A stretch of 9,529 nt of DNA from Bacillota bacterium (GTDB taxonomy: Bacteria > Bacillota > Bacilli > Alicyclobacillales > SLC66), in assembly GCA_021821225.1 (NCBI GenBank), contig JAKACR010000096.1, positions 1 through 9,529 on the forward strand. The letters are read 5' to 3'. Shown one piece after another: positions 1 to 9,346 of this stretch (position 1 is the first letter of the stretch; each line of letters starts with the position of its first letter). The translations under genes were made by a program, and so were the position numbers. The notes beneath the pieces are model-generated. The model was not told the DNA's origin. It searched no databases and worked only from the letters and a program-made list of their open reading frames with translations.

Positions 1-1137
1 TTTGAACCGCGCGAACTGGAGCGGTCGGTGGACAATCTGTGCCGTTATTTTGCGGGCCTCGCGAATGAGGTGCGCCAGATTGTGGCTCGGCTTGGCGCGA
101 CATCCTTGCAGGAACTTGTCGGGCGGTCTGATCTGCTCATTCAGACTGCGGCACAGAATCGGGCTGGCCTTCAGGATCTGCTCGAACGCCACGCCGACGT
201 CCCGTACCGTTATGTGTACCGCAGCGTGCGTCCGAGCACAGTCGACGTCCATTCACTCACCGCCCAACTGGGTGAACAAGCGGTGAGCGCGATGGCGGCG
301 GGCAGCGAAACGCTTTCTTTCGGCGCGGACAGCGTTCATTCCGGCGAGCGGGTCATCGGCGGCATGCTCTCCGGGTCTGTCGTGCGCCAGGAAATTCGCG
401 AGCGGCGCAAAGGACTGTCGCGGGCGTCCGTCAAGCTGGTCAGCGGATCGGTGGTCGGCAACGGCTTTGCCGCCTACAACGTGGCGGGCATGCACCTGCG
501 CGTCGAAGGCGGCGCGCAGGACGGCGTCGGCAAAGGGGCTCTCGGCGGAAAGATCATCATTCTAAAAGGGCTCAACCGCCACGGCGCGCGCATCAATGGC
601 TGTGTCGGCAAGGGTTTGGCGTACGGGGCGCAGAGAGGGCTGTTCATCGTCCAGGGCAATGCCGATTCGCGCGCAGGCATCCGCCTGTCCGGCGCCGACA
701 TCATCATCGGCGGGGAGGTCGGTTCGCCGCTGGACGATGCGCGTGCCGGAATCGCCAACCGCGCGAATATTAAAGGATTTGCGTTTGAGTACATGACAAG
801 CGGACGCGCGCTTGTCCTGGGTGATCCGGGACCGTGGATCTGTTCCGGGATGACGGGCGGCGTGGTGTATGTTCGCGTTCAGCCGGATATGGGCCTGACG
901 GTCGAGGCCATCCGCAGGCGGATCGCCAAGGGCGCCAAAGTGTCCGTCGTGCATCTTCACGCCGGGGGAATTTTTGATGTCCAGGAGTTGCTCAGCACCT
1001 ATCAGAAAGAATTGGTGCGTTCCGGCCAACAGGAGGAAGCGCAGCGTCTTGCGCCGCTATACGAAGCGCCGGACGATCATTTTGTGATGATTCGCCCCGG
1101 TGGAACGCAGACGGACCAGGACGTGGCGACGGAGTGA
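1..1137 (+). CDS. gltB: Glutamate synthase large subunit, C-terminal part (5' end outside window)
   Basis: This is the last 378 residues of the large (alpha) subunit of glutamate synthase, which makes two glutamates from 2-oxoglutarate and glutamine-derived ammonia (the subunit is called GltA in Bacillus subtilis). The frame is open from base 1, so the true start lies upstream; the GTG at 28 is internal. Residues 1-45 resemble the end of the FMN-binding synthase domain, ending in LVGRSDLL. From about residue 100 onward the glycine-rich repeats of the GXGXG beta-helix domain are visible: GSVVGNGFAAYNVAG near 149, VGKGALGGKIII near 176, and LGDPGPWICSGMTGG near 273. The glutaminase and most of the FMN domain are not in view. 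A 130-bp gap follows, with no clear terminator. A stand-alone GXGXG protein cannot be excluded without the upstream sequence, but the preceding synthase-like residues argue against it. Confidence 0.88.
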   Translation, partial: FEPRELERSVDNLCRYFAGLANEVRQIVARLGATSLQELVGRSDLLIQTAAQNRAGLQDLLERHADVPYRYVYRSVRPSTVDVHSLTAQLGEQAVSAMAAGSETLSFGADSVHSGERVIGGMLSGSVVRQEIRERRKGLSRASVKLVSGSVVGNGFAAYNVAGMHLRVEGGAQDGVGKGALGGKIIILKGLNRHGARINGCVGKGLAYGAQRGLFIVQGNADSRAGIRLSGADIIIGGEVGSPLDDARAGIANRANIKGFAFEYMTSGRALVLGDPGPWICSGMTGGVVYVRVQPDMGLTVEAIRRRIAKGAKVSVVHLHAGGIFDVQELLSTYQKELVRSGQQEEAQRLAPLYEAPDDHFVMIRPGGTQTDQDVATE

Positions 1138-1267
1138 TGCGCGCGCCGAAAGGATTGCCTTGCTTTCGGAAAATAACGACTATTATCGGGTGAGCGTTCA
1201 TATCCTTTTGTTAAAAAACTGTTCAAAAAGAGGGTAGGGTGAAAGGCTGCCGACAGGAGGTAAAGGG

Positions 1268-2185
1268 ATGCCTGAGGCGAGATGTCTTCGTTCACTGGGA
1301 GCCAGTCTCTGTTTGGCTTTTCTGACAGTCGCCCCCGGAGGATCGCCGGGCGCGGCGGCCAGCGGCAGACTCGGCGCGGTGGATGGCGCGATGATCCTGC
1401 GATATCGATGGCTGCGCGGCGACCGTGAGCAAAACGCCGACACCGCTGTCCGTTCGCGCAAGACGGGGAGCATCCTGCGCATGCCGCATCCCCGCTTTGC
1501 CTTGGCCACCATGTCACTCAGTGGCGAGTGGGGAGTGGAATTACTGTCCGGGTTCAGGCAAGAATTTTCACGTACTGCGACGGGTCTTGCGACGCGGACG
1601 ATACGGCCGTTTTGCGCGGAGAAGAGTCCGCCCGGAAGGCTGGAAGCGCGACCGCAGGCAACCGTGCGCTGGACGGCCCACACGCTGTTTCGCCGCGTCA
1701 GGCGCGAGCGGTCCTTTCAACGGACCGCGACTGTGCAAAAGACGAAGAGTGATCGTGATGAACTGCGTGCGCCGCAGAGGCAGACCGCTATCGGCGGGCG
1801 GATTGCGGCGCACGCGCTGGCTGCTGTGGGTCAGGCGTACGTCTGGGGCGGGGAGAGTCCGCAGACTGGCTTCGATTGTTCCGGACTGGTGCAATACGTG
1901 CTGTCGGCCGTCGGCATTACGGTGCCCCGCACATCGTTTGCGCAATACCAGGTGGGGTCGGCGGTGTCCTTAAACGCGCTGCAACCTGGCGATTTGCTGT
2001 TTTTTGCCACCTACGGGACAGGTCCCAGCCATGTGGGCATTTATATTGGCGCCGGACGCTTCGTCAATGCGCTGAACTCCTCGACGGGCGTCATCATTTC
2101 CAGTCTCCGCGATCCTTATTTCTCCAGCCGTCTGCTCGGCGCGCGCAGCCCGTGGTCCGCGTCCTCGTCCTCCACAGGCGCGTAA
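1268..2185 (+). CDS. Secreted NlpC/P60 family cell-wall peptidase
   Basis: This encodes a 305-residue protein with an N-terminal signal peptide and a C-terminal NlpC/P60 domain, a cysteine peptidase fold that usually cuts gamma-D-glutamyl-diamino acid bonds in peptidoglycan stem peptides. The start ATG has AGGAGG at 1255-1260, seven bases upstream. Residues 1-32 have basic residues, a hydrophobic core (LGASLCLAFLTVAP) and small residues suited to signal peptidase. The catalytic domain covers about residues 178-292: nucleophile Cys204 in FDCSGLV, His255 in PSHVGIYIG, and Asn267 where the third polar residue normally sits. The middle, about residues 41-170, has no domain I recognise and is rich in arginine (about 23 in 130). 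No LysM, SH3b or SLH wall-binding domain is evident. The last 23 codons overlap the end of the convergent minus-strand gene. The catalytic assignment is firm; the substrate is inferred from the family. Confidence 0.87.
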   Translation: MPEARCLRSLGASLCLAFLTVAPGGSPGAAASGRLGAVDGAMILRYRWLRGDREQNADTAVRSRKTGSILRMPHPRFALATMSLSGEWGVELLSGFRQEFSRTATGLATRTIRPFCAEKSPPGRLEARPQATVRWTAHTLFRRVRRERSFQRTATVQKTKSDRDELRAPQRQTAIGGRIAAHALAAVGQAYVWGGESPQTGFDCSGLVQYVLSAVGITVPRTSFAQYQVGSAVSLNALQPGDLLFFATYGTGPSHVGIYIGAGRFVNALNSSTGVIISSLRDPYFSSRLLGARSPWSASSSSTGA

Positions 2186-2523
2186 CGGGAGAGATAGTGG
2201 TGGCGCACGGGGTTCTCTCTGTACATGGCTGAGAGCAACTGGACGGGCGCAACGGTTGCAAGTGCTCTTTGTTCGCGGTACTGTGCGAGATTTTCCAGTC
2301 TCACTTGTGCGCCGCGATGGCGTACACCATCCGCGACAAGCTCCTGCAGGGGATGGCGCAGGATGGCCTGACGCAAAAAATTGTGGCGCGAGTTGTCAGA
2401 ATAGACGGTGTACTTGCCTTCGGAAGAAATGGTGCAGACGCCTTCCGCTAAAAAGAAGTCATCCCCCGGCAGTTCCACAAGGATCAAATAGGCCTGGTAC
2501 GCATCTTTGACAGAGCGGTTCAC
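2116..2523 (-). CDS. Hypothetical protein of 135 residues, function unknown
   Basis: I do not recognise this protein. The frame is open from an ATG at 2604, but the GTG at 2523 is the better start. A promoter at 2607-2635 would begin transcription near 2600, downstream of the ATG, and a strong hairpin occupies 2564-2594. AAGGAG lies at 2537-2542, 13 bases before the GTG, which is a long spacing. No other ATG, GTG or TTG occurs in frame between 2600 and 2523. Codons are GC-rich at the third position like neighbouring genes, which supports real coding. The protein has a plausible mixed alpha/beta core (YLILVELPGDDFFLAEGV, then GKYTVYSD), followed by a charged helical part and an acidic then basic tail. 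No signal peptide or membrane segment is seen. It converges on the NlpC/P60 gene and overlaps it by 70 bp, with the overlap confined to both variable C-termini. Confidence 0.65.
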   Translation of the reverse strand: MNRSVKDAYQAYLILVELPGDDFFLAEGVCTISSEGKYTVYSDNSRHNFLRQAILRHPLQELVADGVRHRGAQVRLENLAQYREQRALATVAPVQLLSAMYRENPVRHHYLSRYAPVEDEDADHGLRAPSRRLEK

Positions 2524-2563
2524 TGTGCCGTTCCAGCTCCTTGTCCAGGTGTTTTCCGCAAGT

Positions 2564-2594
2564 CTGCGCGAGACGGTGTCCCGTTCTCGCGCAG
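2564..2594 (-). promoter_or_regulatory. GC-rich hairpin in predicted 5' leader of the 135-residue protein
   Basis: A perfect 10-bp inverted repeat (2564-2573 with 2585-2594) extends inward by three more pairs (2574-2576 with 2581-2583) across one unpaired base at 2584, leaving a four-base loop. It would form a very stable stem about 6-36 nucleotides into the transcript predicted from the promoter at 2607-2635, and upstream of the AAGGAG at 2537-2542. No T-rich run follows in the minus direction, so it does not look like an intrinsic terminator. It could stabilise the mRNA 5' end or be a regulatory target; either role is inference. Confidence 0.5.
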
Positions 2595-2606
2595 GTCCGT
2601 CCATCT

Positions 2607-2635
2607 ACTATAACGGCGAATGGCGGATCGGGCAA
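2607..2635 (-). promoter_or_regulatory. Sigma-A-like promoter for the 135-residue protein gene
   Basis: Read on the minus strand, TTGCCC at 2630-2635 (four of six matches to TTGACA) is separated by exactly 17 bases from TATAGT at 2607-2612 (five of six matches to TATAAT). The expected start of transcription is near 2600, giving a leader of about 77 nucleotides to the GTG at 2523. This placement is the main reason for rejecting the ATG at 2604 as the start codon, because the ATG would fall just upstream of the transcript. Confidence 0.5.
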
Positions 2636-2778
2636 TTCATGACGCCACCTTATGACCCCACCTTTGCGCGCGGTTATCCATGCAATCACCTTTTTTGTGT
2701 GTTATCCCGGTGCCGTTCGGCTCTTTCTCACCCGTGCGCACGCGCGGCGTTTTTTGCGCGTATGGTGCCAGAGGAGCA

Positions 2779-2814
2779 GTGATAAAGTCTGCCTTGCACA
2801 GGGGACTTTATCAC
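2779..2814. repeat. Perfect 11-bp inverted repeat upstream of the methyltransferase gene
   Basis: GTGATAAAGTC at 2779-2789 and GACTTTATCAC at 2804-2814 are exact reverse complements separated by 14 bases. The repeat lies in the 236-bp region between two divergently oriented genes and ends eight bases before the Shine-Dalgarno sequence of the methyltransferase gene at 2841. An AT-rich, exact repeat in this GC-rich setting is unlikely to be accidental. It could be an operator for a dimeric repressor or a hairpin in the mRNA leader. No T-run follows, so it is not a typical terminator. I could not place a convincing plus-strand promoter in this intergenic region. Confidence 0.6.
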
Positions 2815-2840
2815 ATGTCCTCAAGGGGAGGTGCTGACTG

Positions 2841-3560
2841 GTGGACTACCATGACGCTCTTGCGAAGCTTGGGATCGGCAGCGCTCATCCCGGCGGGTTT
2901 CGCATGACATTGGAGTGGCTTGACCGTGTCGATCTCTCGCATTGCCGGGATGTTCTCGAAGTGGGGTGCGGGACGGGTCGCACCGCGTGTCAGATCGCGC
3001 AACGTTACAACAGCCGTGTTACGGGTGTGGACATCCGCGGGTCGATGATCGCAAAGGCGCGAAGGCGTGCCGACGCAGTCGGCGCGAGCGTGCAATTTCT
3101 CCAAGTGAAAACAGGACGCCTGCCTTTTTTGGACGGGTCGTTTGACGCGGTGGTGGCGGAATCGGTCACAGTTTTTAATCCGGTTCGGCGCATGGTCGGC
3201 GAATACGCGCGCGTGCTGCGCGGAGGAGGGGTGCTTGTCGACACGGAGATGTGCGCGGCGGGACCGTTGCCGCCGGATGTGAGAAACGACTTCCGGAGGG
3301 TGTACGGCGCCGTGGAAGTTCCCACATTGCGCGGATGGAAGGATCTGCTGTCGGAAGCGGGACTGTCTGGAGTCCATGTGCTACTGTCTGGTCCGTTGCA
3401 ATCGCTCATGCTGCAGGACGATGTAAAGGACGATCAGGCGGAGCCTGAACAAAGCAGCGTCGGCAAGGAGATCGCCGCATTGCTCCAGGCCAACGGCGAA
3501 CTCATGGCGCGACACGGCCCCTGGTTGCATTATGCGGTCCTGGTCGCGTACGCGACGTGA
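2841..3560 (+). CDS. Class I SAM-dependent methyltransferase
   Basis: This encodes a 239-residue soluble protein with the Rossmann-like fold that binds S-adenosylmethionine. The GTG start is preceded by AAGGGGAGGT at 2823-2832, eight bases upstream. Motif I is LEVGCGTG at residues 39-46; the acidic ribose-binding position is in VTGVDIR (60-66); and LPFLDGSFDAVVAE (94-107) matches the motif around strand beta 4 in this superfamily. The N-terminal IGSAHPGGF (12-20) resembles a group of Bacillales methyltransferases of unknown substrate. The C-terminal part has a region of charged residues (LQDDVKDDQAEPEQ, 191-204) before the final strand. The substrate cannot be read from the sequence. It lies 67 bp upstream of the folE start in the same direction, but nothing shows a pathway link, and folE seems to have its own -10 box. 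Confidence 0.88.
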   Translation: MDYHDALAKLGIGSAHPGGFRMTLEWLDRVDLSHCRDVLEVGCGTGRTACQIAQRYNSRVTGVDIRGSMIAKARRRADAVGASVQFLQVKTGRLPFLDGSFDAVVAESVTVFNPVRRMVGEYARVLRGGGVLVDTEMCAAGPLPPDVRNDFRRVYGAVEVPTLRGWKDLLSEAGLSGVHVLLSGPLQSLMLQDDVKDDQAEPEQSSVGKEIAALLQANGELMARHGPWLHYAVLVAYAT

Positions 3561-3567
3561 TTTGGTC

Positions 3568-3573
3568 TATAAT
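3568..3573 (+). promoter_or_regulatory. Consensus -10 box upstream of folE
   Basis: A perfect TATAAT occurs 60 bp upstream of the folE start and just after the methyltransferase stop codon. Transcription would begin near 3580. No good -35 hexamer is visible at 16-18 bp, because that stretch (about 3544-3551) is GC-rich, so the site may be weak or may need an activator. A short stem (3584-3588 with 3595-3599) would sit in the leader. Confidence 0.4.
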
Positions 3574-3627
3574 CAAGCGATTGGACCGCGCCGTCGGTCG
3601 GCGATCTGAAAAAAGGAGTGTGTCTTG

Positions 3628-4197
3628 GTGCTGCCAAACGAAGAAAAGATCCAACAGGCGGTGCGCATGATCCTGGAGGCCATCGGAGAGGATCCTGACC
3701 GGGAAGGGCTGGCGGAGACTCCGGCCCGCGTCGCGCGGATGTACAGGGAGGTCTTTTCGGGATTGCACCAGGATCCGGCCGACCAACTGACAACCATTTT
3801 TAATGAGGACCACAACGAACTCGTGCTGGTGCGCGGGATCACGTTCTACAGCATGTGTGAGCACCATCTGATCCCTTTTTTTGGACATGCCCACGTTGCC
3901 TACATTCCGCAGGGATCGCGGATTACAGGGTTATCGAAGTTGGCTAGACTGGTGGAGAGTGCGGCGCGGCGTCCGCAACTGCAGGAGCGGTTGACGGCTG
4001 CGGTGGCTGACGCGCTCGTGGATCGCCTGGAGCCTGTCGGCGTGGCGGTGATGGTGGAAGCGGAACACATGTGCATGGCCATGCGGGGTGTGAACAAGCC
4101 GGGAACGCGAACGGTCACGACCGCCGTGCGGGGGCGCTGCGCCGAGGACGCCCGTCTGCGCGCCGAGGTGTTCGCCCTGATGCGCGAAGGGAATTGA
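3628..4197 (+). CDS. folE: GTP cyclohydrolase I
   Basis: This enzyme converts GTP to 7,8-dihydroneopterin triphosphate and formate, the first step of folate synthesis. The product is about 189 residues, the usual length for this family (MtrA in Bacillus subtilis is similar). Counting from the in-frame TTG at 3625, the zinc ligands are Cys78 and His81 in [10 protein letters not shown] and Cys150 in [11 protein letters not shown]. The neighbouring His80 and His148 match the catalytic histidines. [11 protein letters not shown] (100-110) and RGVNKPGT are further family signatures. The Shine-Dalgarno AAAAGGAG is at 3611-3618. The GTG at 3628 gives a nine-base spacing and the TTG at 3625 gives six, so I prefer the GTG, though both are possible. 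No mtrB or other folate gene is adjacent. The gene ends 13 bp from the stop codon of the convergent phosphoesterase. Confidence 0.97.
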   Translation: MLPNEEKIQQAVRMILEAIGEDPDREGLAETPARVARMYREVFSGLHQDPADQLTTIFNEDHNELVLVRGITFYSMCEHHLIPFFGHAHVAYIPQGSRITGLSKLARLVESAARRPQLQERLTAAVADALVDRLEPVGVAVMVEAEHMCMAMRGVNKPGTRTVTTAVRGRCAEDARLRAEVFALMREGN

Positions 4198-4210
4198 AAT
4201 TTTTGGACAT

Positions 4211-4903
4211 TCATTCATTCGGAAGGATGAATTTGGGTTTGAATCCGAGATAGTCGCCTGCGACAAGGTGGTATTCGACGGACCGCACGGCGCCTTCCAC
4301 GCGGTTGCGGTGGGCGCCGCCGTGCAGGTGCCCGTAGACGCACTGTCGCACCCCGTGCTGTTCCAGGAGTGCCGAGAAGGGGGTCTGCGACCCGTCTTGC
4401 GGCAGCGGGGGGTAGTGCATCATCGCGATGAGCGGTTTCCCTGTCCGTGAACCGGCCTCAAGCGACAGGCGGAGCCGCTCCACTTCCCGCTTGAAAAGCC
4501 GGCGGTCGTCGTCGGTCAGCCGATCCTCCGGAGGGAGCTCCCATCCGCGCGAACCCACGATCGTGCAATCAGGGAGTTCGACGGCGTTGGTCTGCAGGAC
4601 AAAATCGTCCGGAAATAGCTTCTGGACGCGCGTGCGTGTGCTCCACCAGTAGTCGTGGTTGCCTTTTAGCAGGACCTTCCGGCCCGGCAATCCGGCGAGA
4701 AACGCGATATCGGGGAAAATTTCCTTTTCACGCATGGCCCAGGAAATGTCTCCCGCAACAAGTACAGTGTCTTTTGGCTCGACCGTTTGTTTCCAAGCGA
4801 CGGACAGTCGCTCAGTATGCCGTTCCCAGGCATGGCCAAACACATCCATCGGTTTGACGGAGCCGAACGACAGATGCAAATCTGCGATGGCAAATATGCG
4901 AAT
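4211..4903 (-). CDS. Metallophosphoesterase (COG1768 type), apparently starting at ATT
   Basis: This is a calcineurin-like metal-dependent phosphohydrolase of about 230 residues, probably cytoplasmic, substrate unknown. Counting from ATT at 4903, the metal and catalytic motifs are DLH (8-10), GDISW (51-55), GNHDYWW (81-87), the His in MMHYPP (163) and GHLHG (191-195), all intact and in order. KPMDVFG and GNHDYWW are typical of the COG1768 group. Homologues as I recall them begin M(R/K)-I/V-F/Y-A-I-A-D-L-H, which places their Met exactly at this ATT. A purine-rich Shine-Dalgarno sits eight bases upstream, with an extended -10 promoter just before that. The nearest canonical in-frame starts are GTG codons about 150 bp upstream (around 5050), which would be outside that transcript, overlap the divergent gene and add about 50 residues unlike the family. 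The family call is firm; the start codon is inferred. Confidence 0.88.
   Translation of the reverse strand: MRIFAIADLHLSFGSVKPMDVFGHAWERHTERLSVAWKQTVEPKDTVLVAGDISWAMREKEIFPDIAFLAGLPGRKVLLKGNHDYWWSTRTRVQKLFPDDFVLQTNAVELPDCTIVGSRGWELPPEDRLTDDDRRLFKREVERLRLSLEAGSRTGKPLIAMMHYPPLPQDGSQTPFSALLEQHGVRQCVYGHLHGGAHRNRVEGAVRSVEYHLVAGDYLGFKPKFILPNE
4213..4232. terminator. Possible small bidirectional terminator hairpin between folE and phosphoesterase
   Basis: An 8-bp stem including one G-U pair (4213-4220 with 4225-4232) is capped by a GGAA tetraloop of the GNRA type when read on the plus strand. It lies at the junction of two convergent genes and overlaps the last codons of the minus-strand gene. The stem is AT-rich and only short T-runs follow: TTT on the plus side, with an AAAAATTT tract further out on the minus side. 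It is therefore a weak candidate. Confidence 0.3.
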
Positions 4904-4911
4904 GGAGCTTG

Positions 4912-4920
4912 CCCCCCTTC
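4912..4920 (-). promoter_or_regulatory. Shine-Dalgarno sequence deciding the ATT start
   Basis: On the minus strand GAAGGGGGG lies eight bases upstream of ATT at 4903, which is ideal spacing. No ATG, GTG or TTG stands at a usable distance in frame. The site fixes the likely initiation codon of the metallophosphoesterase. Confidence 0.55.
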
Positions 4921-4927
4921 CCGAACG

Positions 4928-4936
4928 ATTGTACCA
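4928..4936 (-). promoter_or_regulatory. Extended -10 promoter for the metallophosphoesterase
   Basis: Read on the minus strand, TGG directly precedes TACAAT (4928-4933), matching an extended -10 element (TGnTATAAT) with five of six bases in the hexamer. The -35 region is poor, as is common for extended -10 promoters. Transcription would begin near 4921, leaving a leader of about 18 nucleotides that just contains the Shine-Dalgarno at 4912-4920. This supports initiation at 4903. Confidence 0.45.
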
Positions 4937-5027
4937 TGTAATGAGGCGGAAGTCGTTGGTTGAACGCGTATCTACAGGATATGCGAAATTCGGTCCAACA
5001 GGCGGAATCCCTTTCGGAGGTGCCGGA

Positions 5028-5576
5028 GTGGCAGAGCAACAAATTCCCACCACCGATGCCGAGTTGCTCACGCTGGTCAGAGAAGTGTCACTGCGTGATT
5101 TTGGCCTGGCATTTCGCCATTCGTGCCGCTTCAATCATCGCTTGCGGACGGTGGGAGGCCGTTATCTGTTGCGTTCTCACAATCTTGAATTCAATCCGCG
5201 GTATGCCGAGACATTCGGTTTTTCTGATTTTGTGGGCACGATACGGCATGAACTCTGCCATTATCACCTTCATATAAAAAATTGCGGATATCGGCACGGA
5301 GACAAGGAGTTCCGCGATCTGCTCGCGCGCGTCGGCGGCGCCCGCTATGCCAAACCGCTGCACCCCGCCGACAACGAACGCACGATTGAATATGGCTGCT
5401 CTGCCTGTGGTATGATCTATCGCCGAAAGCGCAGGATCGATGTCTCTCGCTATGTGTGCGGGCGGTGCCGAGGCATGCTGCGGCTGCTTGAAAAACAAAA
5501 GGTGTGCGATCAAACGCATTCCTTCGAGCGCTCACACGGTTGCGCGCTGGATCCGGCGAGTCCGTGTGAGTCGTGA
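5028..5576 (+). CDS. SprT-like zinc-binding protein (YdcK type)
   Basis: This encodes a 182-residue SprT-like protein, a family with a zincin-type metalloprotease core whose role in Bacilli is unclear (YdcK is the Bacillus subtilis relative). The GTG start follows GGAGGTG at 5016-5022. The open frame extends much further upstream, but that part is antisense to the phosphoesterase and does not look like the family. The metal site is HELCH at residues 74-78 in IRHELCHYHLH, with a likely third ligand in GYRHGDKEF (His90). A C-terminal zinc ribbon is formed by Cys124, Cys127, Cys144 and Cys147. RTVGGRYLLRSHNLEFNP (40-57) is also typical. About 25 residues beyond the ribbon form an extra tail with two cysteines and no recognised motif. 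It appears to be the first gene of a run that continues to ccpA. No strong plus-strand promoter was found in 4934-5015. Confidence 0.9.
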   Translation: MAEQQIPTTDAELLTLVREVSLRDFGLAFRHSCRFNHRLRTVGGRYLLRSHNLEFNPRYAETFGFSDFVGTIRHELCHYHLHIKNCGYRHGDKEFRDLLARVGGARYAKPLHPADNERTIEYGCSACGMIYRRKRRIDVSRYVCGRCRGMLRLLEKQKVCDQTHSFERSHGCALDPASPCES

Positions 5577-5609
5577 AAATTTGCAGTGAAAGGAGGCGGA
5601 TTGTGCGGA

Positions 5610-5870
5610 ATGAACCGCTCTCATTTTGTGGCCGGGATACGCACCGCGCTCGACCTGATACGTGAGATGGAACAGGAGACGGCGGCGGCGCAGCAGGAGG
5701 ACGCGCTGTCGGCGCGAGTCATGCAATTGTTTCGCGAAGAAGATATCGACGGCATCTCTCTGCTGATGGCGGAGCAAAAGATAGCCCGGGAGTTTCGCGA
5801 GGACCTGGCCGTCTTTGTGAAGCGATGGAACAATCGCCTGCGAGATGCGGAAAGAGAGGAGGCGCCGTGA
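5610..5870 (+). CDS. Small helical hypothetical protein, first of a related pair
   Basis: I do not recognise this 86-residue protein. It is highly charged, lacks signal or membrane segments, and reads as alpha-helical throughout, with heptad-like spacing of hydrophobic residues. AAAGGAGG lies at 5589-5596. The in-frame ATG at 5610 is 13 bases away and an in-frame TTG at 5601 only four, so the start is uncertain; a GTG at 5586 lies before the Shine-Dalgarno. The segment LFREEDIDGISLLMAEQ (about residues 43-59) has the pattern of a short acidic turn followed by a helix, and can be aligned with the next gene's product. The pattern loosely resembles flagellar chaperones such as FliT and FlgN, but no flagellar gene is nearby, so I do not assign that role. 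The stop codon overlaps the next start (TGATG), which implies translational coupling. Confidence 0.72.
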   Translation: MNRSHFVAGIRTALDLIREMEQETAAAQQEDALSARVMQLFREEDIDGISLLMAEQKIAREFREDLAVFVKRWNNRLRDAEREEAP

Positions 5871-6093
5871 TGGGGTCAGGAGTTGGTCTTCCGCTTTCGA
5901 GCGATGAGAGAAAACGGCGCCTGCTCGCCGTGCTCGGACTTTGGCGCCAGCAGCTCGGCGCGCTGGAGGCGTCCGCTGTCGTGCACTTTCAGAAACAGGA
6001 CCTCAACCAGATATCGTCCCTGTTGACGGAAAAACGGCGCATCGAAGGTCGGATTGCGCGTCTGAACGACTTTATCAAGAGGTATCTGACCTG

Positions 6094-6094
<1 letters not shown>
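5870..6094 (+). CDS. Small helical hypothetical protein, second of a related pair
   Basis: This 74-residue protein is also unrecognised. AGGAGG at 5857-5862, seven bases before the ATG, makes the start secure. The open frame extends to 5825, but that part lies inside the preceding gene. The product is basic and predicted to be almost all helix. FQKQDLNQISSLLTEKRRIE (about residues 39-58) and DFIKRY near the end align without gaps to the preceding protein over 34 residues, with 10 identities by my count, suggesting an old tandem duplication. The first base of the ATG is the last base of the previous stop, and the last base of its own stop is the first base of the helicase start. It is therefore likely to be translated together with both neighbours. 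A DNA-repair accessory role is only a guess from position. Confidence 0.75.
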
Positions 6095-9242
<3,148 letters not shown>

Positions 9243-9283
9243 CCGGCTCGGCGCCGCTGCGCGGACTTTGCGCCGCTCCCCTG

Positions 9284-9334
9284 GGGGACATGGGATCAGA
9301 TCGCCTGCCGAAATTTGGTTTGTCACATGTCCCC
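9284..9334. repeat. 9-bp inverted repeat between ccpA and mecA
   Basis: GGGGACATG at 9284-9292 and CATGTCCCC at 9326-9334 are exact reverse complements with 33 bases between them. The repeat starts 42 bp after the ccpA stop and ends 12 bp before the -35 of the likely mecA promoter. No T-run follows it, so a simple intrinsic terminator is doubtful. It could be a long-loop hairpin at the end of the ccpA transcript or part of a regulator site for mecA. The rest of the 222-bp gap shows no gene. Confidence 0.4.
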
Positions 9335-9346
9335 TGATTGTCGGTG

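Noticed and set aside
1146..1169. 7-bp inverted repeat CCGAAAG/CTTTCGG after the glutamate synthase gene
   Set aside because: The loop is 10 bases and the downstream bases are A-rich rather than T-rich, so it does not qualify as an intrinsic terminator.
1160..1186. TTGCTT and TATTAT as a promoter for the NlpC/P60 gene
   Set aside because: The spacing is only 15 bp and the -35 is weak, so I could not support it as a feature.
2602..2604. ATG at 2604 as start of the 135-residue protein (giving 162 residues)
   Set aside because: There is no Shine-Dalgarno before it, it lies upstream of the predicted transcript start, and the extra 27 codons contain a perfect hairpin.
4956..4985. TTGGTT and TATGCG as a promoter for the SprT-like gene
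   Set aside because: Both hexamers match the consensus poorly, so no promoter is claimed.
4659..5027. Upstream extension of the SprT-like frame to an ATG at 4659
   Set aside because: It is antisense to the metallophosphoesterase, has no family resemblance, and the GTG at 5028 has its own Shine-Dalgarno.
5941..6093. Upstream extension of the helicase frame to an ATG at 5941
   Set aside because: It is an out-of-frame reading of the second small gene, and the ATG at 6094 directly precedes the conserved Q-motif.
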